Shown here: positions 1 to 11,955 of the stretch, in pieces
How positions within the stretch are numbered: the stretch's first letter is position 1
Layout of the letters: the number at the start of each line of letters is the position of its first letter
Assembly: GCA_000499405.2 (NCBI GenBank)
Contig: HG738137.1
Span: forward strand, 496,001 to 560,000
Direction: 5' to 3'
From: Onchocerca volvulus
Lineage: Eukaryota > Nematoda > Chromadorea > Rhabditida > Onchocercidae
DNA length: 64,000 nt
Notes under the pieces: model-generated
What the model was told of the DNA's origin: nothing
Databases searched by the model: none
What the model saw: the letters and a program-made list of their open reading frames with translations, nothing else
Position numbers and translations under genes: made by a program

Positions 1-1530
1 GAATTTTGTCTTTTCTTTGTCCTTGAAATAATATTTAGCCAATTGATATTCGTTTTGAATTTTTGGCTGTTTTCAGGTTCTTTATGTATCGAAATTAGCA
101 AATTTGCATGATTCGGTGATTCGATTCAAAGATGGCTATAATACAGTTGTTGGTGAAAGAGGTTTGAAATTAAGTGGGGGAGAAAAACAACGGGTCGCTA
201 TTGCTCGAGCATTACTCAAGAACGCTCCTATTATAGGTGTGTTAATTTAAATTTAATATTATTGTTTGAAAATTTCTGAGTTTATCTTTGAAATTAATTT
301 GTTTTCTACTAATATGGTTGTGATTAAATTCGGTCTTATCAAGTATAACGATTATAGTGGAATATTTTAGTTTTAAAAATCCGTTTAAATTTTCATGATG
401 CAAAATTAGATTGCAAATAAAGTCGAGATTTCATTCTTATCATATTTAGTTTTTTCTTTTCTTCTTCTTTTTTTTTTTTTTTGCAAAAAAATTCATATTG
501 TAGTCGACTTTAAAAATATCTTTGTAATATTTTTTTTAAACAGAAGTAGTGGAACACTATTTAATGTTTTTTTAAAGATGAACAAACCTTCGTTAGTATT
601 TGAATCGCAGATTATTGAAAGATAATTAGACGACAAGTCTGTTTTGTTTTTAATAATCGAAAATTAGAAGAATATGCTATTTTTTCTGATCTTTTGTTCT
701 GGATGTAAATATGTTACGTAAATATATCTCATAGAATACTTTTTGAAGTTTCTTTTTTGGAGAAAGGATTAATTGATGGATTCAGTCCTTGTCGATTATT
801 ATCTATTTTGTTCACTAGACTCAATCCTTCATGGACTCTTTATCTCTTTTATCAATGGCAAAAATTGCAGTTTATGATGAAGCAACATCATCTTTGGATG
901 CTCTAACAGAAGAAAGTATTATGAGTTCGATGCGAAATGCCGTTCAACAACATACATCATTGTTCATTGCACATCGTTTAGCCACAATTATTGATGCTGA
1001 TATCATTTATGTTCTTGAAAATGGGAAAGTAATCTTTTTTTTTTTTTTTTTGAATTTCGTTCACTGTTCAACTATTTTATGAATTACAAAGTTAGTTTTC
1101 CGAAATGTGAATAGGAAGGCCAGAGTAATCATTCCTTGTATGCTTATTAAGATAAGGAAATGCTTTCATGACTGTGGATTGCTACAAATTGTTATTGGCT
1201 AAATAAGGTAATACTGAAGTTCGAAATAGATTTCTTAAAAAAAAATTCGGTTTTTAAATATAATTTGAAATATAAAGATTACTTAAATACTTGTGGATGA
1301 AAATGGATTATTTCTTTCAGGTAATTGAAAGTGGATCTCATTTCGAACTACTTGCAAAACATGATAGCCGTTATTCGGACCTCTGGAAATCACAGCATAA
1401 ATATGCTGAAGTAGTTCAGTCGAAAGAACCAATCTCACATAAACATGAATCGGAACATTTGCATCTGGAATCCCTGGATAATCGTCGTGACGATAACTGT
1501 TGTAGGTCGGGTGGCGGTTGCAAACGTTAA
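1..1530 (+). CDS. abtm-1 (ABCB7): ABCB7/ATM1-type mitochondrial ABC transporter, 3' end (partial)
   Basis: Last three coding exons of a half-transporter of the mitochondrial inner membrane that exports a sulfur/glutathione compound needed for cytosolic Fe-S proteins (known for the family). Exons read 77-236, 871-1028 and 1321-1530; bases 1-76 are intron and the 5' part lies outside the window. The translated part is the C-terminal half of the nucleotide-binding domain. It shows VGERG, the ABC signature LSGGEKQ, Walker B ending VYDEATSS (split by the first intron), D-loop SSLDA, and switch histidine in FIAHRLAT. After the NBD comes [14 protein letters not shown] and a Cys-containing tail ([11 protein letters not shown]), comparable with the CGNCSC end of human ABCB7. 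That tail and the KLANLHD segment favour ABCB7 over other ABCB members. The TAA is at 1528-1530. Splice phases match throughout. Confidence 0.93.
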
Positions 1531-1610
1531 AATTTCTAGAAATATCACTAACTACAGCTTGAGAAAAACTAATTATTTCATTCGGCTGAAGTGCGAAAAG
1601 GATACCGCTG

Positions 1611-1616
1611 AATAAA
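1611..1616 (+). terminator. poly(A) signal of the ABCB7 gene
   Basis: An AATAAA hexamer lies about 80 bases after the ABCB7 stop codon, a normal nematode 3' UTR length. It is the first such hexamer after the stop. Confidence 0.6.
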
Positions 1617-4051
1617 TACAATTAGTTTCCCAACTTTATAAAAGATAATTTTTGGGATTCGTAGTGAAATTTCAGGAATTAATGGCGAGTTTCAGTTAAA
1701 ATTTTCGTGGATGTTGTGATTTGATCTTTGTTTTCTAACTGTTTCGGCTTGACGTTTGATTCATAATTGCATGATCTATTTTAAATTGTTGAAAATGGGA
1801 GAAAAAAAGCAAATTTATTTGTAATTCTGATAATAGGTAGTATCGCGCATTTTGATATGGTAGTACCAAAAAAAAAAGAAGGATATGACTAACCGTTGTA
1901 CGGAAAGAATGATTGTTTACGTATATAATTAGCAGGTTCTGAATGGAAAGATTTCTGTAAGACAGAATTACCTGAAATAACTATGTTAAGGATGGGAACT
2001 TTTTTTTTAATTTCATAATTCTCTATAACTTAGATCTTTGTTCAGTTGAACATAATGTTGAAATTTTGCATCCATGTTTTTATATTCTCAATTTTTGCAC
2101 GGGTGAATTTTAATTTAATTTTTTACTTTGCAATGTTTTCATATAAAATTATTTACCTTTTTATAGAACCTATTAACTTTTCTATCTCGGAATTCTTGCC
2201 GTAGTTCTATTGATCTTTTCTTCAGACATCCTTTTTGTTGATTTTTCCTTTTTTTTTTTTTTTTTTCGAAAAATTAACTTTAGTCATTGGGCTTCCAACT
2301 TCTTCGTTTCCGATATTTTTTGTTTTTGATTTATTTATGAAAACATCATAAAATTTTTAATAGAGGGTGTTTTCATCCTTTTAATAATAAAAAATAAATA
2401 CTGATTGCCAAATTGATTGTAATTTGCTTTACTCTAGCAATATTTTGAAATAGTTTATTGAAATCTAGTTTTACCGGTTCTGTGTTATCAATAAAGAATA
2501 CAAAATTCTGAAAAATTTAGAGTTGCTAGAAAAAAGAGAGAGACAAATAGAATTAAAAAACACTAAAGTTTAAATAAGGATGAAATATTTAGAAAAGTTC
2601 AAAATTTTGGAATTCAAGTTTTAAAAAGTCCAGAACTCGGACATTCGGAAACATTTTAATATTCATCTTCAACTGCTTACTTTCTAATAGATTTATTCAT
2701 TTTTCTCAGGTAAATGCAATGTATGGAAATGAAGTAATATGTAAACAATTATATGTTTCGATTGTCACAAAAGCAATGGTCACTTATCACTTCACTTCTC
2801 TCGCTTTGTATTAAAATAAATAAATTTCATTAATATATCTTTGTATTTGTATATTTATTTATAAGATAATCAATTTTGTAAGTTTTCTCAAAAAATCGAA
2901 AATTTTCCCTTGAAATAAATAAGTCATTAATATTTGTTCAATTTAAAATCTTAAATGTTCAGAAGATAACGAATTTCGGGAAATTTTTACATCAGATAAG
3001 AAAATCATAAAAATCTGTTGCCTAAATAGGAAGTATTAAGATTTTAGATCAAATTAAAGAAATTGAGAAATAGTCTATAAATAAGTGGAAGATTTTTTAC
3101 TCAAGCAGTTTGAAAAAATGCAATTTTCAACTTTTGATATTTAACTTTTGTGAAATGAAGCAGAGGATTTTAGAAATTTTGGTTTGAATTAATAAATTGG
3201 AAAATTCTACAGCGAAGTTAGGATTGAAAGTTATTGAAGATGATTTAAGGGATTTTTATAGAATTTGATGTTTGATGTTTAACATTTGATGTTTTACTTG
3301 GATGTTTTACTTTTTTGTTAAAAATGAAGCGCAATCAATGCAATCTTCAATTTTCTAAATTTTCTCTTCAAATCTAATTTCTGTGATTTTCTTTTACCAG
3401 ATTATTTTATAAATATTTAATACGTAAATCTACAGGCATTTGATATGTTTTTCAAGTGTAATGTTATTCTGCCCTTTCAGGAATTCAAAAATTCTTTTGT
3501 CTTTAAAACTTGTTATTTCGAATAACGCTATGAATTTGCTTTAAATCCTTTGTACTGTGCCGTTTAATTATGTGTCTGTCTAATATATTTTAATAGATTT
3601 ATATTTGTTTCTATTGAAATTTTTTGGTCATTACAAATAAATTTTGCTACAATATTTCTTTTATATTATTATTCGTTTAGGCGAAATTCAGCAGCCGTTA
3701 TATTTAACAAAATTAATTGTTGTGAATAGGATTGTCTCCAGAAGAATAAATCGAATCTGGACAATAATTACTGGAAGGCTTATATTGCTCTCTTTTCTCT
3801 CCTAACTCTCCTAAGTCGATGCTAGAAACAGGGGAAGTTTTGTATACTGTAAGGTTCATAAGTAATCAATCAGTCATATCAATAACGTATACGTAATGGT
3901 CTGGGTAATAATGCGACTGACAGATGATAATCTTTTCTGGTAATGCTTTCATCATGTTTAATGACTCCTGTGAACAAAAGAATTATTTACAAGACTTAGC
4001 AATTTAGAGTTTTTATCTGGAACTAATATTTATTAATTAGCGTCCGTGAAA
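1617..4051. other. intergenic DNA between ABCB7 and TMEM50
   Basis: About 2.4 kb of A+T-rich DNA with homopolymer runs. No exon-like segment was found on either strand. The part just before the TMEM50 start is less simple in sequence and should hold its promoter. It includes the palindromic stretch AACGTATACGTAA near 3882-3896. Confidence 0.5.
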
Positions 4052-5538
4052 ATGTCCGGATGCTTCGACCAGTTCAACTATAATTGTGATATTGATTGGG
4101 AATCGAAACGAAATGCTATCGCATCGTGTGTTTCATCGACTATGGTAGGTAATTTCTTATTGCTTCGTTATAATAGATAAGGGTGTTAAAGTTAAAGAAA
4201 CTGTTGGTAATATGTAGTTTTGAATCAAAACTTTAGGAAGTTCATTTAAATCATATATTTTCTAGTATCCAAATAGTTTTTTAGGTTTATTTATCATTGT
4301 AAGTAATGTCACTTCAATCTTCTTGTTTGTAAAAGCATAATGAAAGTTATTTAATTCATCAGTTTGTAATTAATTTCTTAATTTTATCTTGGATAGATAT
4401 CAGAAACTTCCGTCCGAATACATCTGCAATAATGTTGAATTTTGTAGTTCTTTATTGGGTGGTGGATGTTGATCGATACGGCAGCAATTTACAATCCGAT
4501 CGGTCAGTGGAACAATGTTTACGTTATCGTTACCGTTTGTGGAACTATTGCAATGTTTATGTAAGTTTGAATTTTTATAAAACTGTATAAAGAATAATTT
4601 AAAATATATTGTTTTAGTTTCTTACTTTGTTTTCTAGCTATACCTCTAAACATTACATTTGATTTGATAATTTGTGACAATTATTTTCAATACAATAGCG
4701 TAAGATGTTCACTGTGGAGAAATAGCAATGTCTTAACTATTGTCAAATTTTAGGGTGAATGCTGTTTCAAATAGCCAAATTCGGGGAGAATCTATGAACG
4801 AAAATATTTTGGGTACTAAAGGTTAGATTTTCGAATGCAATTATATTATTCACTAGTTTTATTTGCTTCTCATCTTTTATTTCTTTATTTTTTTCAAATA
4901 AATATTTTATGAAATTGTATTTTGTTGCTATACATGCATAACTTTTGCTGAATCTTGGTCTCATAAGTTGAGCATATTTCTCATCTTGATGGCCTTCATT
5001 TACATCTCTATTAGTTTACTGCAGGATTATGAATCAGAAGATCCCGTAATCGTGCAGTTTAGTAGCATACTTAGACTTTAATCAAGATACTGAATGTCAT
5101 CACATTTATTCATAACTGTATTATGTTTGCATTATATAAAATGTTTCCTTGCTGTAATAGGCTCATTTCACTTATAATTATATGCCATTTGTTTATAGTA
5201 ATATTATATTCAGTTATAACTATATCATACTTAAATAGATGGTACGCCTAATGTTTACTCTTAATGATATCATGTTACATATTGAATATTTTATATGCAA
5301 TTTTCGAAAATAATATAATATAAGACAACTTTCAGGATCTCGTTTATGGCTAATGCTCGGTTTCGTGCTTTCATTTGCATCTTTAGTTGCCGCCTTATGG
5401 ATTATGTTTGCGGATTATGTATTGGTAACTGGCGATCATCCAATATGGCCCGGAGTTGCACTCTTCTTTCACAATTTCTTAATTTTCATCTCTTCACTTG
5501 TCTATAAATTTGGTCGAACAGAAGAATTGTGGGGATAA
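4052..5538 (+). CDS. TMEM50: TMEM50 (UPF0220) family four-pass membrane protein
   Basis: Complete four-exon gene, 158 aa: exons 4052-4144, 4448-4560, 4754-4821 and 5336-5538 (TAA 5536-5538). Length and sequence match human TMEM50A (157 aa) end to end: start MSG, then CDIDWESKRNAIAS, first membrane segment FFIGWWMLIDTAAIY, VNAVSNSQIRGES, LWLMLGFVLSFASLVAALWI, the hydrophobic GVALFFHNFLIFISSLVY, and the family's ending KFGRTEELW. Four hydrophobic segments are visible. The family sits in endomembranes (ER/Golgi/endosome); its biochemical role is not settled. The ATG at 4052 follows an acceptor-like TATTAATTAG at 4031-4040, which could be a spliced-leader site. All three introns are in phase. Nothing suggests damage. 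Confidence 0.95.
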
Positions 5539-6155
5539 TTGAAGCTGAAATGACGGAGGATTGTAACTTTCAGTCGAAGAATTGTGAAATCAGTAGTTAA
5601 CTGCTGAACAGCTTAGAGACTTTATAATATCGAATACATATTCTTCGACATATATGCTATCCTGCATAGAACGAGATGATTTAATAATGAAAGAGTTTTA
5701 GATCGCAGGATAAATCCGGCTTTTCCTGATTTTCTCAAGTAACAATTCTTCTTAATTATCTCTATTTATTTTTTGCTAAAATTGCATCTTTCTCATCTTT
5801 CTTTGGAAATCCTTTAAATTCTTTTTTTTTTCCTTTTTTTTAATGAAGATTTTAAAACTTTATGGAAAAGTAAAGAGAGAAATATGTGAAAACGCTATTC
5901 AACTAGCCTTCAAGACTTCCTTATATGTCTTTTCCCTGATATTATAACTAAGTCTTAAATCTATTGAACATGCTTGCTGGTCTATCAAGTCTTACACCAG
6001 TTTTGCGTGTTCACACGTCGATTTATCCATTCAATATATCTTAATTCTATTCCTTCTTATTTTGCTATGTTTTTTTCTCCTTTCGCATTCGTTTATACTG
6101 AAGTGGAGAACTTAGGAAATATGGTTGTAGCTTTTTTTCTTTTTCAGTTTCTAGA

Positions 6156-6161
6156 AATAAA
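6156..6161 (+). terminator. candidate poly(A) signal downstream of TMEM50
   Basis: An AATAAA hexamer about 620 bases after the TMEM50 stop. This would make a long 3' UTR for a nematode, so a variant signal closer to the stop is possible. Confidence 0.3.
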
Positions 6162-7834
6162 CTCAATTCCAGACAGATTATCCTGAATGGTCCTTTCCTT
6201 GTCTAAGCTATATATATGTATATATCCATTGCTTTCAGTCTCATTTTTTACCCCGTTATTTTCGTAAAAGAAAGAAAGAGAAAAAAAAAAAGATTAATAT
6301 AATAAACTAACAGTAACAAAGCATGTAAATACATGCATAAATTACTTCCAAGTAAGAAAATATCATTTTCGAAATCGAATTGCTTGAAATGCCCTAGTTA
6401 CAGGATCAGTCTTGTTTTTCCCACGAAATATCATGGAACATACAAATTCATTTGTGATGTAAATCACGAGTAAGCTTTAGGGACACATAAATAAAAACTG
6501 AAATTTTAAAACTTTTATCACTATAAGTAAGATAACAGTGGTCAAAATGCAAAAGTAACTCATTTTCTAAAGATGAAAATAAATAAAAAACATTTGAAGT
6601 AGTAAAAATTGATAATCATATGGAAAATTTCACTATATTCCAGTGAAGACTCAGGCACAATCTTTTTCAAAAATGTACTTCACTATAAAAAAAAAAAAAA
6701 AATAGAAACATCGGCAAATTCTTGCCAATGTATCTAATTATATTTCTTGGCGAAATTTAGATATAAAGATAAGAGGGATGGCGGATAAGTTTGCTTTCTT
6801 TTTTTTTGAAAAATTGAATTGATTCAGTACAAAAGCTAAAAAACAAGTGTGACGGATATCCCTCCGCTTCTAAATCTCAGGCATCAGGGAATACTCGAAA
6901 TAAATACCAGGTTAACGCATGATGACGGATAAATAATCGCGATACTGCACTAAAAAAAACGAAAAATTCCTGAATATCCGAACATAATGTCTTGTGAAAA
7001 AACTTGCAAAAAGTAGATGCAGCTTCAAATCAGGGAGGGACATCAAGACTTGAAAAATGAATGGAATTGAATGCCTCCCTTGAAATGATTGCATGATAAT
7101 CCATCAGTCAAAAATAAAAAATACGTTTTCAAGCTGAAATATTGGAAGACTATAAAAATAACAAAATATGACCACAATAAAGTTCGAAGAAGTTGCAAAG
7201 AAAGTAGCATAAATGTAGGTGTCTCAAGAATTAGAATGAAAATTTGATTTAAAAAGAAAGGAAATTCCGAATAAAACCAAATAAAACGTTACAAAACATC
7301 TGTTTAGGATGTTTTGGTGACGTTTTATTTATTATGGCAGGGTATTTTGAGCTACAAGTGATAATGTAACAATGCTACCAAGAAAGTTTTGTTTTAATCA
7401 GTCATTTCAAAATTTGTTTTTAGAAATATTCAAAGCAAAGCTATCATTCTACTAATAGAAGGTATCCTATAGCTCTACTGAATGAACAGAGAGTCTGAAC
7501 GAACATAATTTGAGGAAAATTCGATCAATGATTTAAATATGAAAGTTAAACCAATTTTAAATATCTTATGAAAATTTACCATACTATTTAGAATAAGTTA
7601 AAAACCATGGAGGAAATAAGTCTGGCTTATTTTGAGATTTTAATTTTTGTTTATCATTATTAGTCTGTATTCCACTAATTCATTAGAATATGCCGTTCAT
7701 TATTTAAAATCGGTTCATTTTTCATATTTGAATTCCCTACTACAGCTGCACTTTGCTCGTAAAAACAAATGATTTGATAGAGAAAAATTATGGACAAATG
7801 GAAAAAATTTCCTCATTCTGTCGTAGGAAGACTA
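6162..7834. other. convergent intergenic region
   Basis: DNA between the 3' ends of TMEM50 (+) and the next gene (-). A stretch near 6840-7110 is less simple in sequence and has a 60-codon frame on the minus strand, but it lacks splice sites and has no recognisable similarity. I do not call it a gene. Confidence 0.4.
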
Positions 7835-7840
7835 TTTATT
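7835..7840 (-). terminator. poly(A) signal of the minus-strand membrane-protein gene
   Basis: The minus strand reads AATAAA here, about 190 bases after the stop codon at 8032. Confidence 0.5.
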
Positions 7841-8031
7841 ATGGATTATCAATCATTTATATTGCTAAAATAATTTGGAATCCCTTTTTAAATTTGAATA
7901 TATCGGTAGTACCAAAGAAAAGAAAATGACCCAATATACCACTTAGTAAGCAAACTTCCTGCCAGAATGAATTAACTGAACAAAAAAAAAAAAAAAAAAA
8001 AGAAAAAAGATTGCTCAATGCTTTTTTTCTC

Positions 8032-9447
8032 TTACTGTTCATTATGTGAAGAAGCGGTGACTGATCGTGCTGGTGTATCATGATTTGCCGCACTTCGATG
8101 TCTGAGCCGAGAATCATGAAAACTTAGGTAACTGTAACCTCGTGATAGCAGAATCAAACTCATCCCTGCCCCAATCAATGATTTTATCCACACTTTAAGC
8201 CTAAAATTAGATGAATTATAAGACTATAATCTAAAATTTACTGCGAATCCGTTTAGTATATTCTTTAGGATGATATGATGGCTATATGATTAAATCAGTT
8301 GATTATAAAATTATTCTACATAATTCGTCCAACGGTCATAACTTGAAGAAAAAGTGGTGGAACATCATAAACTAGCAAATTCAAGTAATAGCAAACTCAA
8401 ATACTTAATAATAAAAACAACTGGAAAGCAAGTGATAATTGGTCTTTTTTCTTCAAACAGCTGAAGGAAGAATTTAAGCCATCTGTTTTATAGAATCATG
8501 AAAGATATTGTTTCAATTTTCAATAAATTCGAAGTCATGCTAAAACTATCTTCTGCTCTTCGTGAAAAGTAATTTTTACAATCGCTGTACTGAAACTTCC
8601 ATAAATAATATGGATTTTAATAAACAAAAGAAAAAAAAAGAAAAAAAAGTGCATTTTGCAGTCAAATATCCCTTATCAATGATTCCAAAATGAGAAAAGT
8701 AGTATATTAGTATATCTTACGTATTCGGTAACATGTCTTTGAGGAAAATTATAGCAAATAACGATCCATATGTAAACATGACAGCTGTAAATACACTGTA
8801 CTCGATACGTTTCCAACGACCTAAACGACTCATATGTGGTCGAAAATAGACCGCAAAACCAGGGCCAAGTGTAGCCGTACAGAGTATTGTAAATTCGGCT
8901 GCCAAATCATGAACTCCAAAGCATCTAAAACGAGAAAGAGATCTTAATGTTGAACACAGCATATTAATAATATTATCACAGCTTATTAAAAAAGATTGTG
9001 ATGTTTAGTTCAAAAACGATAATTATGTAGAGCAAAATGATATTCAAATCAAAGTTATAGATTATAATAATATAACAAAGACAATGTTTTTCAAATAAGT
9101 TTCCGTTTAAAGTTCACAACCGAAATATATTTGTATTGTGATGTGTATTATATAAATATATCTTATGATTTTATTGAGCTCGAATTATTGTCAATTTTTT
9201 TTCTTTTTTTTTTTTGCAATTAATACACAAATAAACAACAAGTAACTGGTCAATTAATTGCTTCTTATCCAATTATTTGGAAAAATAAAAACCTGGAAAG
9301 TAGGTCTGGTGAAAGAATGTGCATAGAGTACACGGAATGGCTAAATGCTCCGACCATTGGTATGTAATGTGCAAAGGCTGTATGGGTCGTTAATCGTGGA
9401 AATAAGGAACGTTTCCATTCGCTGATTCGTTGATAAATATCTAACAT
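8032..9447 (-). CDS. multi-pass membrane protein, family not recognised
   Basis: Complete three-exon gene, 175 aa: exons 9447-9293, 8924-8721 and 8200-8032 (stop TAA 8034-8032). The ATG lies two bases after an acceptor-like TGTTACAG, a typical spliced-leader trans-splice arrangement that supports this start. The N-terminal part (residues 1-50) is soluble or amphipathic and carries MLDIYQRISEWKRSLFPR. At least three hydrophobic segments follow: around EFTILCTATLGPGFAVYF, then YSVFTAVMFTYGSLFAIIFL, then IKSLIGAGMSLILLS. Basic loops such as RPHMSRLGRWKR lie between them. The tail (about residues 146-175) is hydrophilic and rich in Ser, Arg and His. Phases are consistent. I do not recognise the family; the AVYFR...EYSVFTA stretch faintly recalls Frag1/PGAP2-type proteins, but not enough to name it. 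Confidence 0.8.
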
Positions 9448-9942
9448 TTCTGTAACAGGAAATGAATTTTCAATCTAATTGAAATTTTAAGTTCGAAAAC
9501 CTTTTTTCAGATAAAAAATATTACCAAATGACTCTGCATTTTAAATTTAAATGTATCCTTCTTTTAAGGAAAAAAAAAATTAGAAATTCAATTCGAATTA
9601 AAAATTGGAAAATAATTTTGAAATATATGGATAATTTAATTCTAATTTTAAAGTCCGATATATTCCTTACGGAAAAATAAATTAGCAGTTAAACTCAAGT
9701 TTTAAGTTTAAATAAATTTTTGCTTCAGAAACAAAATGAATTGAAAATCCGATCCAAATTATTCAATTCGAATTTTAATTTCAAACGATTCTTTCGTGGA
9801 GGAGAAAATAAATGAGTGATTCAATTAAAATTTAAATAAACCCAAAGAGAAGGTAGAAATAAATTAAATTCGTGTTAGAATTCAAATATAATCTCCGCTC
9901 CGAGAAAAAGTGCCAAAACATGACTTCGAACATAACAGGAAG

Positions 9943-10037
9943 ATGGCGCGTATATTCAATTTGTTTATCCAGTATGCGACGATATGTAACGTTAAATTTT
10001 ATCTTGGAACAAACAATTGCATAGCGCCATATATTTA
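9943..10037 (+). other. isolated exon-like segment (possible first exon)
   Basis: An acceptor-like CATAACAG ending at 9937 is followed after five bases by ATG, a 31-codon open frame (MARIFNLFIQYATICNV...), and a textbook donor GTAAGTTGAG at 10038. This looks like an initial coding exon, but I found no phase-compatible second exon, and the ATG falls inside an AGGAAGATGGCG motif that also occurs at 45322. It could instead be a promoter element of the divergent gene at 9447. Confidence 0.25.
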
Positions 10038-10319
10038 GTAAGTTGAGAGAAAGTACTGTATGTATTGATAAAATGAAATATTATCGATGGGAAGATTATA
10101 CGAGACATTTCCTATTAAATGTTTCAAATTATAAGAGATAAAGATTATTTGATCGAAATATAATATTATTTGACCGAAATAATTTTTTTTTGAAAAAAAT
10201 GAAAATTTCTGAGAATGTCAAGTATGAAATTTTTTTTTGAATTTAGAAAATCAATAAAACTCTAATTTTGCTCAATTTTAAAATAACTTTAGAAAAGATT
10301 AAATGAGGAGTGAGATGAG

Positions 10320-10351
10320 AGTATGAGAAATTCATTCATATTTCTCATACT
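10320..10351. repeat. perfect 12-bp stem-loop
   Basis: Arms AGTATGAGAAAT (10320-10331) and ATTTCTCATACT (10340-10351) are perfectly complementary around an 8-base loop TCATTCAT. Function unknown. Confidence 0.6.
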
Positions 10352-11839
10352 GCATTGTTTCTTATAAAGTTGAATTCATTCGTTAAGATCTTCCTAATAA
10401 TTGAAGCAAACAACAATTAATGATATAAATGTTCTCCAAAGTTAATTACATAAAAATATCTTTCCTGTATACATCCTGGAATAAAAAAGATCTTCCGTTC
10501 CGTCTATTATTAAATACCAATAGCTAAAAAATTCCTCTTCGAATTCAACTCTTCGATTTTTCAAGCAAACACATCCTTTTCTTTTTCCGGCAAAATTCTT
10601 TAGTTTCATTTTTCCTCTCTAATTTTCTATCAAAAATACGACTGAAGTTAAATTAGAAAAAAAGTTATAAAATGATATGTAAAATGCTGATATACAAAAT
10701 ATATAAAATGTTTGATCCGACTCATTTATTAGCATAATGATTATTGATTAGTGATAAATGTTCGCGAGTTGACAATTATTGATTACTGATTGATGACGAA
10801 TAGTGAAATCTATTTTGTATTTTTGAATACAAAATTGTAGTAATGTTATTTTTTCATTACTCAGAATAACGAGTTAAAATTTTTATATCTATAATATAGA
10901 CAAAAATACTGCATAACACATATCAATTGCATGTATATTTTTTATTTCAGAAGAAATGCCATCCATTTTTTTTTTAATTTTTCTCGTTTTTTTCTTGAGC
11001 TTTTTCCTAAAATCAATGATTTTTCATTATTTTGAGATTATCGATATCAACAATAGAAATAGTTATCAGACCTATCAATTCTATAAAGGAAATTTTTGGA
11101 AAATCAAACAGAATATATCCAAAAATTAAAAGCATTAAAAAGATTTTCAGTAAACTATCGATATCTTTGCATTATTTACAGCATTATGAATTAATTAAAA
11201 AATCGTCTAATTAATTAAATTCCACTTTACTGCTTATTCTGTATTAGTATTACTAGTATCAATCAGATGAATTGATAAAAAATATGGTTTCATTTTATTG
11301 CTAATGTATATGACATAATGTAAATGACATCACTTAAAGTTTATATTACAAAATTGCTATAAATTTACGATTACATGCAAATTATCAACTATAATAATCG
11401 ATAATTAATCAGAATGGATTAATTAGGATGTCAATGATTAAATCGATACTAATCTAGATATTTTAGAATAAATCTAATCAATTTGAAATAATTGGATGCT
11501 AGCAGATGTATGTTATGATGATAAATTAATCGGAAATTGCAGTACAAACATGCATACATGTGCATGTTTGCATGCATGCATGCAAATATTTGTGTTGATG
11601 GTAGTGATTGATTGTTATCAATCAGATTATAAAAAGAGTAGAAGCAAACAATATTCTTCATCGTAAATTGCTTGCTTGTTCTTCCTTCTTTTTTTTTTTT
11701 TTTTTTCACTTTTTCGTTCGATTATTATTTCATCTTTTTTTTGTATAAAAATTTTTAAGCAATGAAAAAGATTGAAATGAAAAGTTATAACCATATCAGG
11801 CAGCTATTGTTAGTTTTCCATTTCCTTATTATAATATGT

Positions 11840-11955
11840 GATAGATGATGATAATGGTGATTATGGTAATAGTAATAGTGATAATAATTGTGATAATGAT
11901 ATAGTAATAATGATAATAGTAATAAGATCATAATTAGTGATAATAATGATAATAA
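11840..11955. repeat. imperfect GATAAT/GTAATA microsatellite
   Basis: About 115 bp built from 3- and 6-base units of the GATAAT, GATGAT and AATAGT type. A simple sequence repeat with no coding potential. Confidence 0.7.
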
